Positions 1-6,480 of a stretch of 12,394 nt of DNA are shown one piece after another; within the stretch, counting starts at the first letter, position 1; each line of letters opens with the position of its first letter. The translations under genes were made by a program, and so were the position numbers. Under the pieces are notes generated by a model. The model saw nothing but the letters and a program-made list of their open reading frames with translations. It searched no databases and was not told where the DNA came from. The DNA lies in NCBI GenBank assembly GCA_026387135.1, contig JAPLMH010000130.1:1-12394 (forward strand), read 5' to 3'. Origin of the DNA: Candidatus Omnitrophota bacterium. GTDB lineage: Bacteria > Omnitrophota > Gorgyraeia > 2-01-FULL-45-10.

Positions 1-1
1 A

Positions 2-520
2 TTCTTTGGCTCAGGCATAGTCGCTCATATCCAGTTCGCTGATCCGGTCTGCCCGCATCTGTCGAAAGAGCTTTACGACGCCGGAATCAAGGCCGGCGCC
101 TCAATGCATCTTGGCGGCACATACATAAACATGGAGGGCCCCCAGTTCTCCACTAAAGCGGAGTCCTATCTTTACAGGTCATGGGGCATGGACATAATCG
201 GCATGACGAATCTTGCCGAGGCGAAGCTTGCCAGGGAAGCCGAGATTTGCTATGCCACTCTGGCATGTGTTACGGATTATGATTGCTGGCATAATGACGG
301 GCAGAGCGAGAGCGTGTCGCTTGAGATGATAATCCAGAATCTGCTGAAGAACGTGGATGTCTCAAAGAGAATAATCAAATCCGTATTACCGAAACTGTCA
401 AAAAAGAGAGCCTGCGTATGCGCGTCCGCTCTCAAAGATTCGATAGTTACACGGCCGGAAGCTATCCCGGTAAAGAAGAAGAAAGAGCTGGAGTTGATAA
501 TAGGAAAGTATGTAAAATAA
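2..520 (+). CDS. mtnP: S-methyl-5'-thioadenosine phosphorylase, 3' part (start lies before the window)
   Basis: This is the C-terminal part of a purine nucleoside phosphorylase of the MTAP type, a cytosolic enzyme that cleaves methylthioadenosine with phosphate to adenine and methylthioribose-1-phosphate in methionine/purine salvage. The frame is open from base 2, and the first in-window ATG at 104 is internal, because family-like sequence (FFGSGIVAHIQFADPVCPHL) precedes it. Visible hallmarks are NMEGPQFST (methionine and glutamate contacting ribose/phosphate), the RSWGMDIIGMT stretch, and ATLACVTDYDCWH, whose TDYD aspartates bind the purine base in this family. DYDCW points to MTAP rather than PNP specificity, although some homologues also accept inosine or guanosine. 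The stop at 518-520 lies one base before ileS, so the two are probably co-transcribed, with no metabolic link I can see. About 172 residues are present, somewhat more than half of the usual length. Confidence 0.93.
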   Translation, partial: FFGSGIVAHIQFADPVCPHLSKELYDAGIKAGASMHLGGTYINMEGPQFSTKAESYLYRSWGMDIIGMTNLAEAKLAREAEICYATLACVTDYDCWHNDGQSESVSLEMIIQNLLKNVDVSKRIIKSVLPKLSKKRACVCASALKDSIVTRPEAIPVKKKKELELIIGKYVK

Positions 521-521
521 T

Positions 522-3242
522 ATGGACTACAAGCAGACATTAAATCTACCGAAGACCGATTTTCCGATGAAGGCCGATCTGCCCAACAGAGAACCGAAGT
601 TTATTAAGCATTGGGAGGATATAGGTCTTCCGGGTAAGATCCGAAAGCTTTACAAAGGGAAAGATAAATTCATCCTACATGATGGGCCGCCATACGCCAA
701 TGGCAATATACATATGGGCCATGCGCTCAATAAGATCCTGAAGGATATAGTCATCCGTTATAAGACGATGCGCGGATACGATTCGCCTTATGTGCCGGGC
801 TGGGATTGTCACGGCCTTCCGGTAGAGCACCAGCTCTTCAAAGAATTGAAGATGACCAAATACGATATTGATCAGGTTCAGTTCAGATCAAAGGCGCACG
901 ACTACGCCATGAAGTACGTGGACATTCAGCGCGAGCAGTTCAAACGCCTGGGCATAATGGGTGAGTGGGCCGATCCGTATCTTACGTTATCGAAGGATTA
1001 TGAAGCGGCTATCATAAGATCTTTTGGAAAGCTCGTGGAAAAAGGATATATCTACAAAGATCTTAAGCCGGTGAACTGGTGTATCACTTGTGAAACCGCC
1101 CTTGCGGAAGCGGAGGTGGAGTACGAAGACAAGACCTCGCCGTCCGTTTATGTTAAGTTTGAATTAAAGGATAAGACATCGTTTGTCATATGGACGACAA
1201 CGCCCTGGACGCTTCTTGCCAACGTCGCTATAGCCGTCCACCCGGACGAGGATTATCTATACGTTACCGGCAAAAACGACGAAGTTTATATAATGGCAAA
1301 GATGCTGGTTGATCCTGCCATGAAAAAAATAGGCATAGAAGAGTTTAAGATATTGAAGACCGTAAAGGGCAAAGAGCTGGAAGGCCTTGATGCCAGACAC
1401 CCCTTTATCGACAGAATTTCGAAGGTGGTAACGGCAAATTATGTGTCGATGGAGGATGGGACGGGATGCGTTCATACCGCTCCGGGCCACGGCCAGGAAG
1501 ATTATATAACAGGAAAGAGATATAAGCTGCATACGCTGATGCCGGTTGACCCCAGGGGCAAATTCGATGATACCTGCGGAGAATTCAGCGGCCACCATGT
1601 AACAAAGGCGAATAAAGAGATCATTGAGAAACTGAAGTCGCTTGACCGGTTACTGCACGAAGAAGAGGTGACTCACTCATATCCGCACTGCTGGCGCTGC
1701 AAGAAGCCTATAATCTTCAGGGCCACGGACCAGTATTTTTTAAAGATAGATCATAACGATCTGCGTAAATCGATGCTGAAGACGATCTCGTCTGACGTTA
1801 AATGGATACCGGAAGTGGGTGAGTCGAGAATATCCGCTATGGTCGCCAACAGGCCCGATTGGTGTTTGTCGCGCCAGAGATATTGGGGCGTTCCCATAAT
1901 AGCTTTCTACTGCAAGGATTGCAAAGAGGTGCTGCTGGATGCCAAGGTCATAGACCATGTTGCTAAGATCGTGGAGTCTGAAGGCGCCGATGCGTGGTTT
2001 ATCAGGAAAGAAGAAGATCTGATGCCGGCCGGGACCAAGTGCAAAAAATGCGGATCCGGTAACTTTAGAAAAGAGACCGACATCATAGATGTCTGGTTTG
2101 ACTCGGGCGTGAGCCATCAGGCAGTATTGAAGAAGAGAGAGATCCTGGATTATCCGTGCGAACTTTATCTTGAAGGATCCGACCAGCACAGGGGATGGTT
2201 CCAGTCGGCTCTAATAACCGCGATGGGAATAGACGGGAAGGCGCCATACAAACAGGTGCTCACTCACGGTTTTGTCGTGGATGGCCTGGGGAAGAAGATG
2301 TCGAAGTCCCTGGGCAACGTAATAACTCCCGAAGAGGTTATGAAGAAGTATGGCGCGGATATATTGAGGCTATGGGTGGCATCTAGCGATTATTCGGAAG
2401 ATGTCAGGCTATCCGGTGAAATATTGACAAGGCTTGCCGATGCATACAGAAAGATAAGAAACACTTATAAATATCTCCTGAGCAATCTTTACGACTTTGA
2501 CCCCGAAAAGGATAGAGTTGCCTATAAAGATATGCCGGAATTTGACAGGTGGATACTTCATAAGCTTGCTCTATTGATAAAAGAGACCACGATCAATTAC
2601 GAGACGTACGCATTTCACAAAGTGTACCGCGATGTGTATAATTTCTGCGTTACCGAAGTCTCATCCATCTACCTGGATGTCATGAAGGACAAGATGTACA
2701 CGTTCGCGAAGTCATCATTAGAGCGCAGGTCCGGGCAGACGGCCATGTTCGAGGTGCTCGAGGCTCTTCTTAAGCTGATGGCGCCGTTATTGGCTATGAC
2801 CGCGGATGAGGCATGGGGATATATTAACGTAAAAGGAAAGAGCGATTCGGTCCATCTTGAGTCATGGCCTACCGAGAAGGTCTACAGCGCATGGATAGAC
2901 GAGAGCCTGGAAAAGAGGTGGAGCGCACTTGTCAGCATGAGGGAAGAGGTCCTGAAGTCATTGGAAGAGAAGCGGTCGGCGGGCGAGATCGGCTCAGGGC
3001 TCGAAGCGTCGGTCACGATAACTACGAATGACCCGGACATAAAAAAGATATTGAACGAGAAGAAGGATTTCTTAAGATACCTCTTTATAGTTTCAAATGT
3101 TGAACTGAAGGACGGCGAGAGCGCCGTCCTTATAGAGAAGGCCAAAGGCAGCAAATGTTCCAGATGCTGGAACTACAGCACGGAAGTAGGCTCGCATAAG
3201 GATCATCCAACCCTTTGCGAAAGATGCGTTAAGAACATCTAA
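522..3242 (+). CDS. ileS: Isoleucyl-tRNA synthetase
   Basis: Class I aminoacyl-tRNA synthetase that charges tRNA-Ile in the cytosol and edits mischarged valine. At 906 residues it is the usual length of the bacterial type. The HIGH signature appears as HMGH at residues 64-67 within GPPYANGNIHMGH, and KMSKS is at 592-596. The CP1 editing domain shows WTTTPWT at 224-230 and, further on, GTGCVHTAPGHGQEDY. An internal zinc-ribbon insertion has CxxC pairs at 464-467 and 507-510, and the C-terminal zinc knuckle has CSRC at 879-882 and CERC at 899-902, as in bacterial (mupirocin-sensitive type) enzymes. The ATG at 522 follows the upstream stop by one base, with a modest AGGAAAG upstream near 503. 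There is no T-box leader, because the gene follows mtnP directly. No key residue is missing. A perfect inverted repeat lies near its 3' end (3108-3131). Confidence 0.98.
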   Translation: MDYKQTLNLPKTDFPMKADLPNREPKFIKHWEDIGLPGKIRKLYKGKDKFILHDGPPYANGNIHMGHALNKILKDIVIRYKTMRGYDSPYVPGWDCHGLPVEHQLFKELKMTKYDIDQVQFRSKAHDYAMKYVDIQREQFKRLGIMGEWADPYLTLSKDYEAAIIRSFGKLVEKGYIYKDLKPVNWCITCETALAEAEVEYEDKTSPSVYVKFELKDKTSFVIWTTTPWTLLANVAIAVHPDEDYLYVTGKNDEVYIMAKMLVDPAMKKIGIEEFKILKTVKGKELEGLDARHPFIDRISKVVTANYVSMEDGTGCVHTAPGHGQEDYITGKRYKLHTLMPVDPRGKFDDTCGEFSGHHVTKANKEIIEKLKSLDRLLHEEEVTHSYPHCWRCKKPIIFRATDQYFLKIDHNDLRKSMLKTISSDVKWIPEVGESRISAMVANRPDWCLSRQRYWGVPIIAFYCKDCKEVLLDAKVIDHVAKIVESEGADAWFIRKEEDLMPAGTKCKKCGSGNFRKETDIIDVWFDSGVSHQAVLKKREILDYPCELYLEGSDQHRGWFQSALITAMGIDGKAPYKQVLTHGFVVDGLGKKMSKSLGNVITPEEVMKKYGADILRLWVASSDYSEDVRLSGEILTRLADAYRKIRNTYKYLLSNLYDFDPEKDRVAYKDMPEFDRWILHKLALLIKETTINYETYAFHKVYRDVYNFCVTEVSSIYLDVMKDKMYTFAKSSLERRSGQTAMFEVLEALLKLMAPLLAMTADEAWGYINVKGKSDSVHLESWPTEKVYSAWIDESLEKRWSALVSMREEVLKSLEEKRSAGEIGSGLEASVTITTNDPDIKKILNEKKDFLRYLFIVSNVELKDGESAVLIEKAKGSKCSRCWNYSTEVGSHKDHPTLCERCVKNI
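3108..3131 (+). repeat. Perfect 10-bp inverted repeat (hairpin) inside the ileS 3' end
   Basis: The arms AAGGACGGCG (3108-3117) and CGCCGTCCTT (3122-3131) are exact reverse complements separated by the 4-base loop AGAG. In ileS they encode part of the segment LKDGESAVLI, 109 bases before the stop codon ends. The structure could form a stable RNA hairpin, but only two T residues (ending the right arm) precede ATAGAG. It is therefore not a standard intrinsic terminator. The pairing is seen directly; any function is unknown. Confidence 0.75.
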
Positions 3243-3248
3243 AAAGAA

Positions 3249-3254
3249 AAGGAG
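3249..3254 (+). promoter_or_regulatory. Ribosome binding site of the dksA-like gene
   Basis: AAGGAG lies in the 22-base spacer after ileS, 10 bases before the ATG at 3265. The spacer is too short to hold a separate promoter, so this gene is probably translated from the ileS transcript with its own strong ribosome binding site. Confidence 0.7.
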
Positions 3255-3264
3255 AACATCCGGT

Positions 3265-3738
3265 ATGAAAAAAGTAAAAAGGACAGCGAAGCGGAAAGTT
3301 GTTAAAAGGGCGAAGGCTAAAAAGGTAAAAGTGCAGGCCAAGCTCAAAAAGATAAAGATCAAGAGATTGCCAAAGAAGGCTCTAAATAAGTACAGGGCCC
3401 TTCTGGTAAAAGAGCGCGAGAAGATAGGTGGAGGTATAAACCATATAGCGCAGGAATCCCTTAAGACCTCGCAAAGAGAGTCGAGCGGTGATCTTTCCGG
3501 GTATTCTTTTCATATGGCAGACGTTGCAAGCGATAATTACGAAGTAGAATTTTCTCTCGGCAGGGCCAGCGATGAACAGAATATACTCTATACGATCGAT
3601 GAAGCGCTGAAGAGGGTGGAAGAAGGCACTTACGGAAGCTGTACCCAGTGCGGAAAGCAGATACCTAAGAGGCGTCTTGATGCGCTGCCGCATACGGAGC
3701 TCTGCATAGCGTGTCAGTCCAAGACTGAAAGTAAATGA
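3265..3738 (+). CDS. DksA/TraR-type C4 zinc-finger regulator with a lysine-rich N-terminal tail
   Basis: Members of this family bind in the secondary channel of RNA polymerase and modulate promoters, often together with ppGpp. The 157-residue protein has three parts. Residues 1-40 form a strongly basic tail (21 K or R). A helical middle follows, containing the segment HMADVASD (83-90), whose acidic residues match the coiled-coil tip region of DksA-like proteins. The C-terminal zinc finger has CTQC (126-129) and CIAC (147-150), with the family GTYGxC and KRRLDALPHTxLC context. The basic tail is absent from E. coli DksA and may bind nucleic acid; that is inference. The gene sits between ileS and lspA and overlaps lspA by 4 bases (ATGA), which suggests translational coupling. 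I call it DksA-like rather than DksA, because YteA-type and other family branches share these motifs. Confidence 0.9.
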   Translation: MKKVKRTAKRKVVKRAKAKKVKVQAKLKKIKIKRLPKKALNKYRALLVKEREKIGGGINHIAQESLKTSQRESSGDLSGYSFHMADVASDNYEVEFSLGRASDEQNILYTIDEALKRVEEGTYGSCTQCGKQIPKRRLDALPHTELCIACQSKTESK

Positions 3739-4187
3739 TACTCAAGTTACTTTCGGTATCTTCGCTTGTTGTTATAATCGACAGGCTGACAAAGTATATT
3801 TTATTCAGGAACCTGTCTGAAGGTGAGTCGGTCAGATTGATCCCGGGCCTGTTCCATATAACATTGGTACTGAACACCGGGGTGGCATTTGGACTTTTTA
3901 AGGGAAAGAGCCTCTTCTTCACTGTAACCTCAGCCCTCGTAATGGTCCTCATAGGTATCTACATATGGCGCGTCGGATGTAAGGACCTGCTGACATTGAC
4001 CGCTCTTGGCCTTATACTGGGAGGCGCGGCCGGTAACTTAATAGACAGAGTTCTTTTTGGCTATGTAATAGATTTTTTGGATTTTAGGATCTGGCCGGTA
4101 TTCAATATCGCTGACGCGTCTATCACTATAGGCGCCTTTATCTTAGCCATAAGGTTGATATTCGATAAAAGATGCTCTACGACATAG
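3735..4187 (+). CDS. lspA: Lipoprotein signal peptidase (signal peptidase II)
   Basis: Inner-membrane aspartyl protease that removes the signal peptide from diacylglyceryl-modified prolipoproteins. At 150 residues it has normal length, with about four hydrophobic membrane segments (roughly 3-23, 60-80, 87-106 and 125-143). Family motifs are visible in order: IIDRLTKY (14-21), LNTGVAFGLF (46-55), GNLIDR (100-105), VIDFLDF (111-117) and FNIADASITIG (123-133). By comparison with LspA of S. aureus and Pseudomonas, the catalytic dyad should be D113 and D127. The loop between them is 14 residues, against about 18 in those enzymes, because the IWP stretch replaces a longer periplasmic loop. Its ATG overlaps the dksA-like stop by 4 bases, and its 3' end overlaps waaA by 16 bases. 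Confidence 0.96.
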   Translation: MILKLLSVSSLVVIIDRLTKYILFRNLSEGESVRLIPGLFHITLVLNTGVAFGLFKGKSLFFTVTSALVMVLIGIYIWRVGCKDLLTLTALGLILGGAAGNLIDRVLFGYVIDFLDFRIWPVFNIADASITIGAFILAIRLIFDKRCSTT

Positions 4188-5446
4188 GTTTTCTAATATT
4201 TTCCATCATATATCTGCCTGCCCTGATATTTAAAGGGAAGCTGCACAGGGAATTTCCCGAAAGGTTCGGCAGGTATGACCCGGCCAAAGAGAGGATGCTT
4301 CTCTCCGGGAGAGACCGTATATGGATACAGGCCGTCAGCGTCGGCGAGGTGGCCGTGTGCAGAAGCCTTATACCTCTCCTAAAAGAAAAATTTCCGGCGT
4401 ATGATATAGTGGTCTCTACAATAACGAAAGCCGGCAACGACCTCGCGAAGAAGCTATTTTCAAAAGATGCCGTGATAATATATTTTCCGCTAGACTTCGG
4501 TTTTACCGTTAGAAGAGCCGTAAAATATATTAAACCCAGTCTATATATCATGATAGAGACGGAGATCTGGCCCAACCTTCTTAAGGAGCTTTCGGCGAAT
4601 TCTATTCCCTCAGTGATGATAAACGGCAGGATCTCCGACCGCTCTATAGGTAAATACAGGCTAGCTAAGCCTTTTTTAAAGAACGTACTCTCCAAAATAA
4701 GCGCGTTCTGCATGCAGGACGCTATCGATGCCGAAAGAGTGATCTCTCTTGGCGCGCCTCCCGACAGGGTGAAAGTTACGGGAAATATGAAATTTGACTT
4801 AATAGCCCCCGCCAATATCGGAGCCCCGGATGCCGTGCGCCGATCTCTGGGGATTAATGAGGAAGACCTGCTGCTGGTAGCGGGTAGCACTCACGAGGGC
4901 GAAGAAGAGGTGCTCATTGAAGCCTTTAAAGAACTTGTTATCGATTTCCCTAAACTTAGATTGCTGATCGCTCCGCGTCACATCGACCGTGTAAGCGGGA
5001 TCGAGAAGGCCATAAGTAGATCCGGCCTCGGATCAGCAAGAGTCTCAGGACTTAACGAATCACGAATCACGAACGACGAACGACGAATAATGATCCTCGA
5101 CACGATAGGGCATCTTAATGAAGCATATTCAGTTGCCACAGCGGTATTTGTAGGCGGAAGCCTCGTCAGACATGGGGGGCAGAATCCCCTTGAGCCAGCC
5201 GTCCTCGGGAGGGCTATGCTCTTCGGGCCTCACATGTTCAATTTTAAGTACATAACGAAAGCTTTATTAAAAGAGGGCGCTGCTTTGCAGGTGGCCGATA
5301 AGGAAGATCTGGTAAAAAATTTAAAGATGATATTCAGAGAGCCCCTGAAGAGGTCCTCGCTCGGAGGGAATGCAAAGAGAGTGATAGAAGAGAACCGCGG
5401 CGCGACAAAAAAGAATTTAGAAAAAATAAGCGAAATACTAAGATGA
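4172..5446 (+). CDS. waaA: 3-deoxy-D-manno-octulosonic acid (Kdo) transferase
   Basis: GT30 glycosyltransferase that moves Kdo from CMP-Kdo to the lipid A precursor at the cytoplasmic face of the inner membrane. At 424 residues it has the expected length. The N-terminal hydrophobic anchor spans about residues 5-20 and is followed by REFPERFGRY. WIQAVSVGE (51-59) carries the expected catalytic base E59, although the usual His six residues before it is Gln53. Further motifs are ETEIWPN (129-135), NGRISDRS (151-158), GNMKFD, AGSTHEGEEE, APRHIDR and GGSLVRHGGQNPLEPA, which together define the GT-B fold and CMP-Kdo site. The linker at residues 295-306 is encoded by a 7-bp tandem repeat (see 5055-5089). 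The ATG overlaps lspA by 16 bases and has only a weak ribosome binding site, suggesting coupling to lspA translation. Whether it adds one, two or more Kdo units cannot be read from sequence. Confidence 0.96.
   Translation: MLYDIGFLIFSIIYLPALIFKGKLHREFPERFGRYDPAKERMLLSGRDRIWIQAVSVGEVAVCRSLIPLLKEKFPAYDIVVSTITKAGNDLAKKLFSKDAVIIYFPLDFGFTVRRAVKYIKPSLYIMIETEIWPNLLKELSANSIPSVMINGRISDRSIGKYRLAKPFLKNVLSKISAFCMQDAIDAERVISLGAPPDRVKVTGNMKFDLIAPANIGAPDAVRRSLGINEEDLLLVAGSTHEGEEEVLIEAFKELVIDFPKLRLLIAPRHIDRVSGIEKAISRSGLGSARVSGLNESRITNDERRIMILDTIGHLNEAYSVATAVFVGGSLVRHGGQNPLEPAVLGRAMLFGPHMFNFKYITKALLKEGAALQVADKEDLVKNLKMIFREPLKRSSLGGNAKRVIEENRGATKKNLEKISEILR
5055..5089 (+). repeat. Five-unit 7-bp tandem repeat (ACGAAYN) within waaA
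   Basis: The five consecutive 7-base units are ACGAATC, ACGAATC, ACGAACG, ACGAACG and ACGAATA, with an invariant ACGAA core. Because 7 is not a multiple of 3, the array is read in all three phases and gives the peptide NESRITNDERRI (residues 295-306 of WaaA), after which the normal frame and the conserved ILDTIGHL segment resume. It occupies the loop before the DTMGEL-like motif, where WaaA proteins vary. The repeat is seen directly. That it is an inserted or expanded element is inference. Confidence 0.85.
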
Positions 5447-6480
5447 CAGATTTACTATATTCCCTGATGACCGATAAGATAAAGAGCGCGATATTTTTAC
5501 CGCTCAAGTTTGTGCTTTACCTGATTTCATTGATATACGGGTTGGTCATTCTTTTAAGGAGATTGCTGTACAAACTGCATATATTCAAGACCCGTAAAGC
5601 GCCGCTTAAAGTTATAAGCGTCGGCAACGTTACGCTCGGCGGCACCGGGAAGACACCATTCACGATATTGCTGGCAAAGATACTGGAAGAGGAGCTAAAG
5701 AGGAACGTATGCGTGCTCATCCGCGGCTACGGGTGGGACGAGCAGGAGATGCTTAAGCGAAATCTTGCCGATGTGCCGGTCCTGGTAGGACAGGACAGGT
5801 TCCGGTCGTCGAATAAAGCGGTGAGGCTTTATGGAAGCGACACGGCTGTACTCGATGACGGTTTTCAGCACTGGGAGCTGGCCAGGGACCTGGATATAGT
5901 GCTGGTAGATTCGCGTAATCCATTCGGCAATGGCCATCTCTTTCCCCGCGGTGTATTGCGCGAATCAAAGAGATCTCTAGGTAGGGCGGACGTTATAGTC
6001 TTAACGAAGAATAACGGCTCGGTCACCGGGATTGAAAACGTCAGGAAAGAGATAAGTGCTATAAATAGGAGCGCCATAGTCCTGGAAGCTGTGCATGCGC
6101 CGAAGCATCTCTATGAGGGTAGGGCCAGGCGGGTCCACGATCTGTCGACTATCAGGGGCAAGAGAGTTATCCTGCTTTCCAGTATAGGCGATCCGTTATA
6201 TTTTGAGGAGACGGTAAAGGGGCTGGGATCCGAAGTGATCGAGCACATTAAATTTCCGGATCATCACGATTATAGAAAGAGAGACATAGAGAGAGTTACG
6301 GCAAGATGTAATGATAAACAGTTTGATCTCATAATCACAACCGAAAAAGATATAGTTAAACTGAACCGCCTGGGGCTTTTTATCGGATCGTACAAGGTCT
6401 TGACGCTGGCGGTAGAGATGCAGATATTGTCAGGGAGGGAGAGATTCATTGATAGACTACATAGCCTCTATACTCGCTAG
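5443..6480 (+). CDS. lpxK: Tetraacyldisaccharide 4'-kinase
   Basis: Membrane-associated P-loop kinase that phosphorylates the 4' position of the tetraacyldisaccharide to give lipid IVA, the step just before Kdo addition. The 345 residues fit the family. A hydrophobic N-terminal anchor (about 18-38) precedes the Walker A sequence GGTGKT (66-71) in the context ISVGNVTLGGTGKTP. DDGFQH (138-143) is the conserved catalytic-region motif, followed by the LpxK-typical FGNGHLFPRGVLRE (161-174), which reads PRG where many homologues have PAG. Near the C-terminus, FPDHHDY and TTEKDIVKL also match the family. The ATG at 5443 overlaps the waaA stop by 4 bases (ATGA), so translation is probably coupled. 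The 3' end overlaps the next gene by 32 bases. Confidence 0.96.
   Translation: MTDLLYSLMTDKIKSAIFLPLKFVLYLISLIYGLVILLRRLLYKLHIFKTRKAPLKVISVGNVTLGGTGKTPFTILLAKILEEELKRNVCVLIRGYGWDEQEMLKRNLADVPVLVGQDRFRSSNKAVRLYGSDTAVLDDGFQHWELARDLDIVLVDSRNPFGNGHLFPRGVLRESKRSLGRADVIVLTKNNGSVTGIENVRKEISAINRSAIVLEAVHAPKHLYEGRARRVHDLSTIRGKRVILLSSIGDPLYFEETVKGLGSEVIEHIKFPDHHDYRKRDIERVTARCNDKQFDLIITTEKDIVKLNRLGLFIGSYKVLTLAVEMQILSGRERFIDRLHSLYTR
6432..6441 (+). promoter_or_regulatory. Strong ribosome binding site that decides a TTG start
   Basis: A purine-rich AGGGAGGGAG within the end of lpxK lies 7 bases before TTG at 6449. It supports this TTG as the start of the acyltransferase-ELM1 gene. The LpxL-like N-terminus (IIFHIIPIEIDLWIGR) needs sequence from close to this point, and no ATG of the frame lies between here and the conserved region. 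Confidence 0.65.

Noticed and set aside
104..106. ATG at 104 as the start of the phosphorylase gene
   Set aside because: The same frame is open back to base 2 and encodes conserved phosphorylase sequence, so the real start is outside the window.
3108..3131. Inverted repeat as an intrinsic terminator
   Set aside because: It is inside ileS with coding sequence continuing for more than 100 bases, and no T-run follows the stem.
3243..3264. A promoter between ileS and the dksA-like gene
   Set aside because: The spacer is 22 bases and is accounted for by a ribosome binding site; no -10/-35 pair fits within it.
4177..4890. Long open frame on the - strand (237 codons) opposite waaA
   Set aside because: It lies fully opposite a gene with clear family motifs, its translation shows no recognisable domain, and it looks like a shadow of codon bias.
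5055..5089. Tandem repeat as a CRISPR array or a frameshift scar
   Set aside because: Units are 7 bases with no spacers, and the waaA frame runs through into the conserved ILDTIGHL and GGSL regions without interruption.
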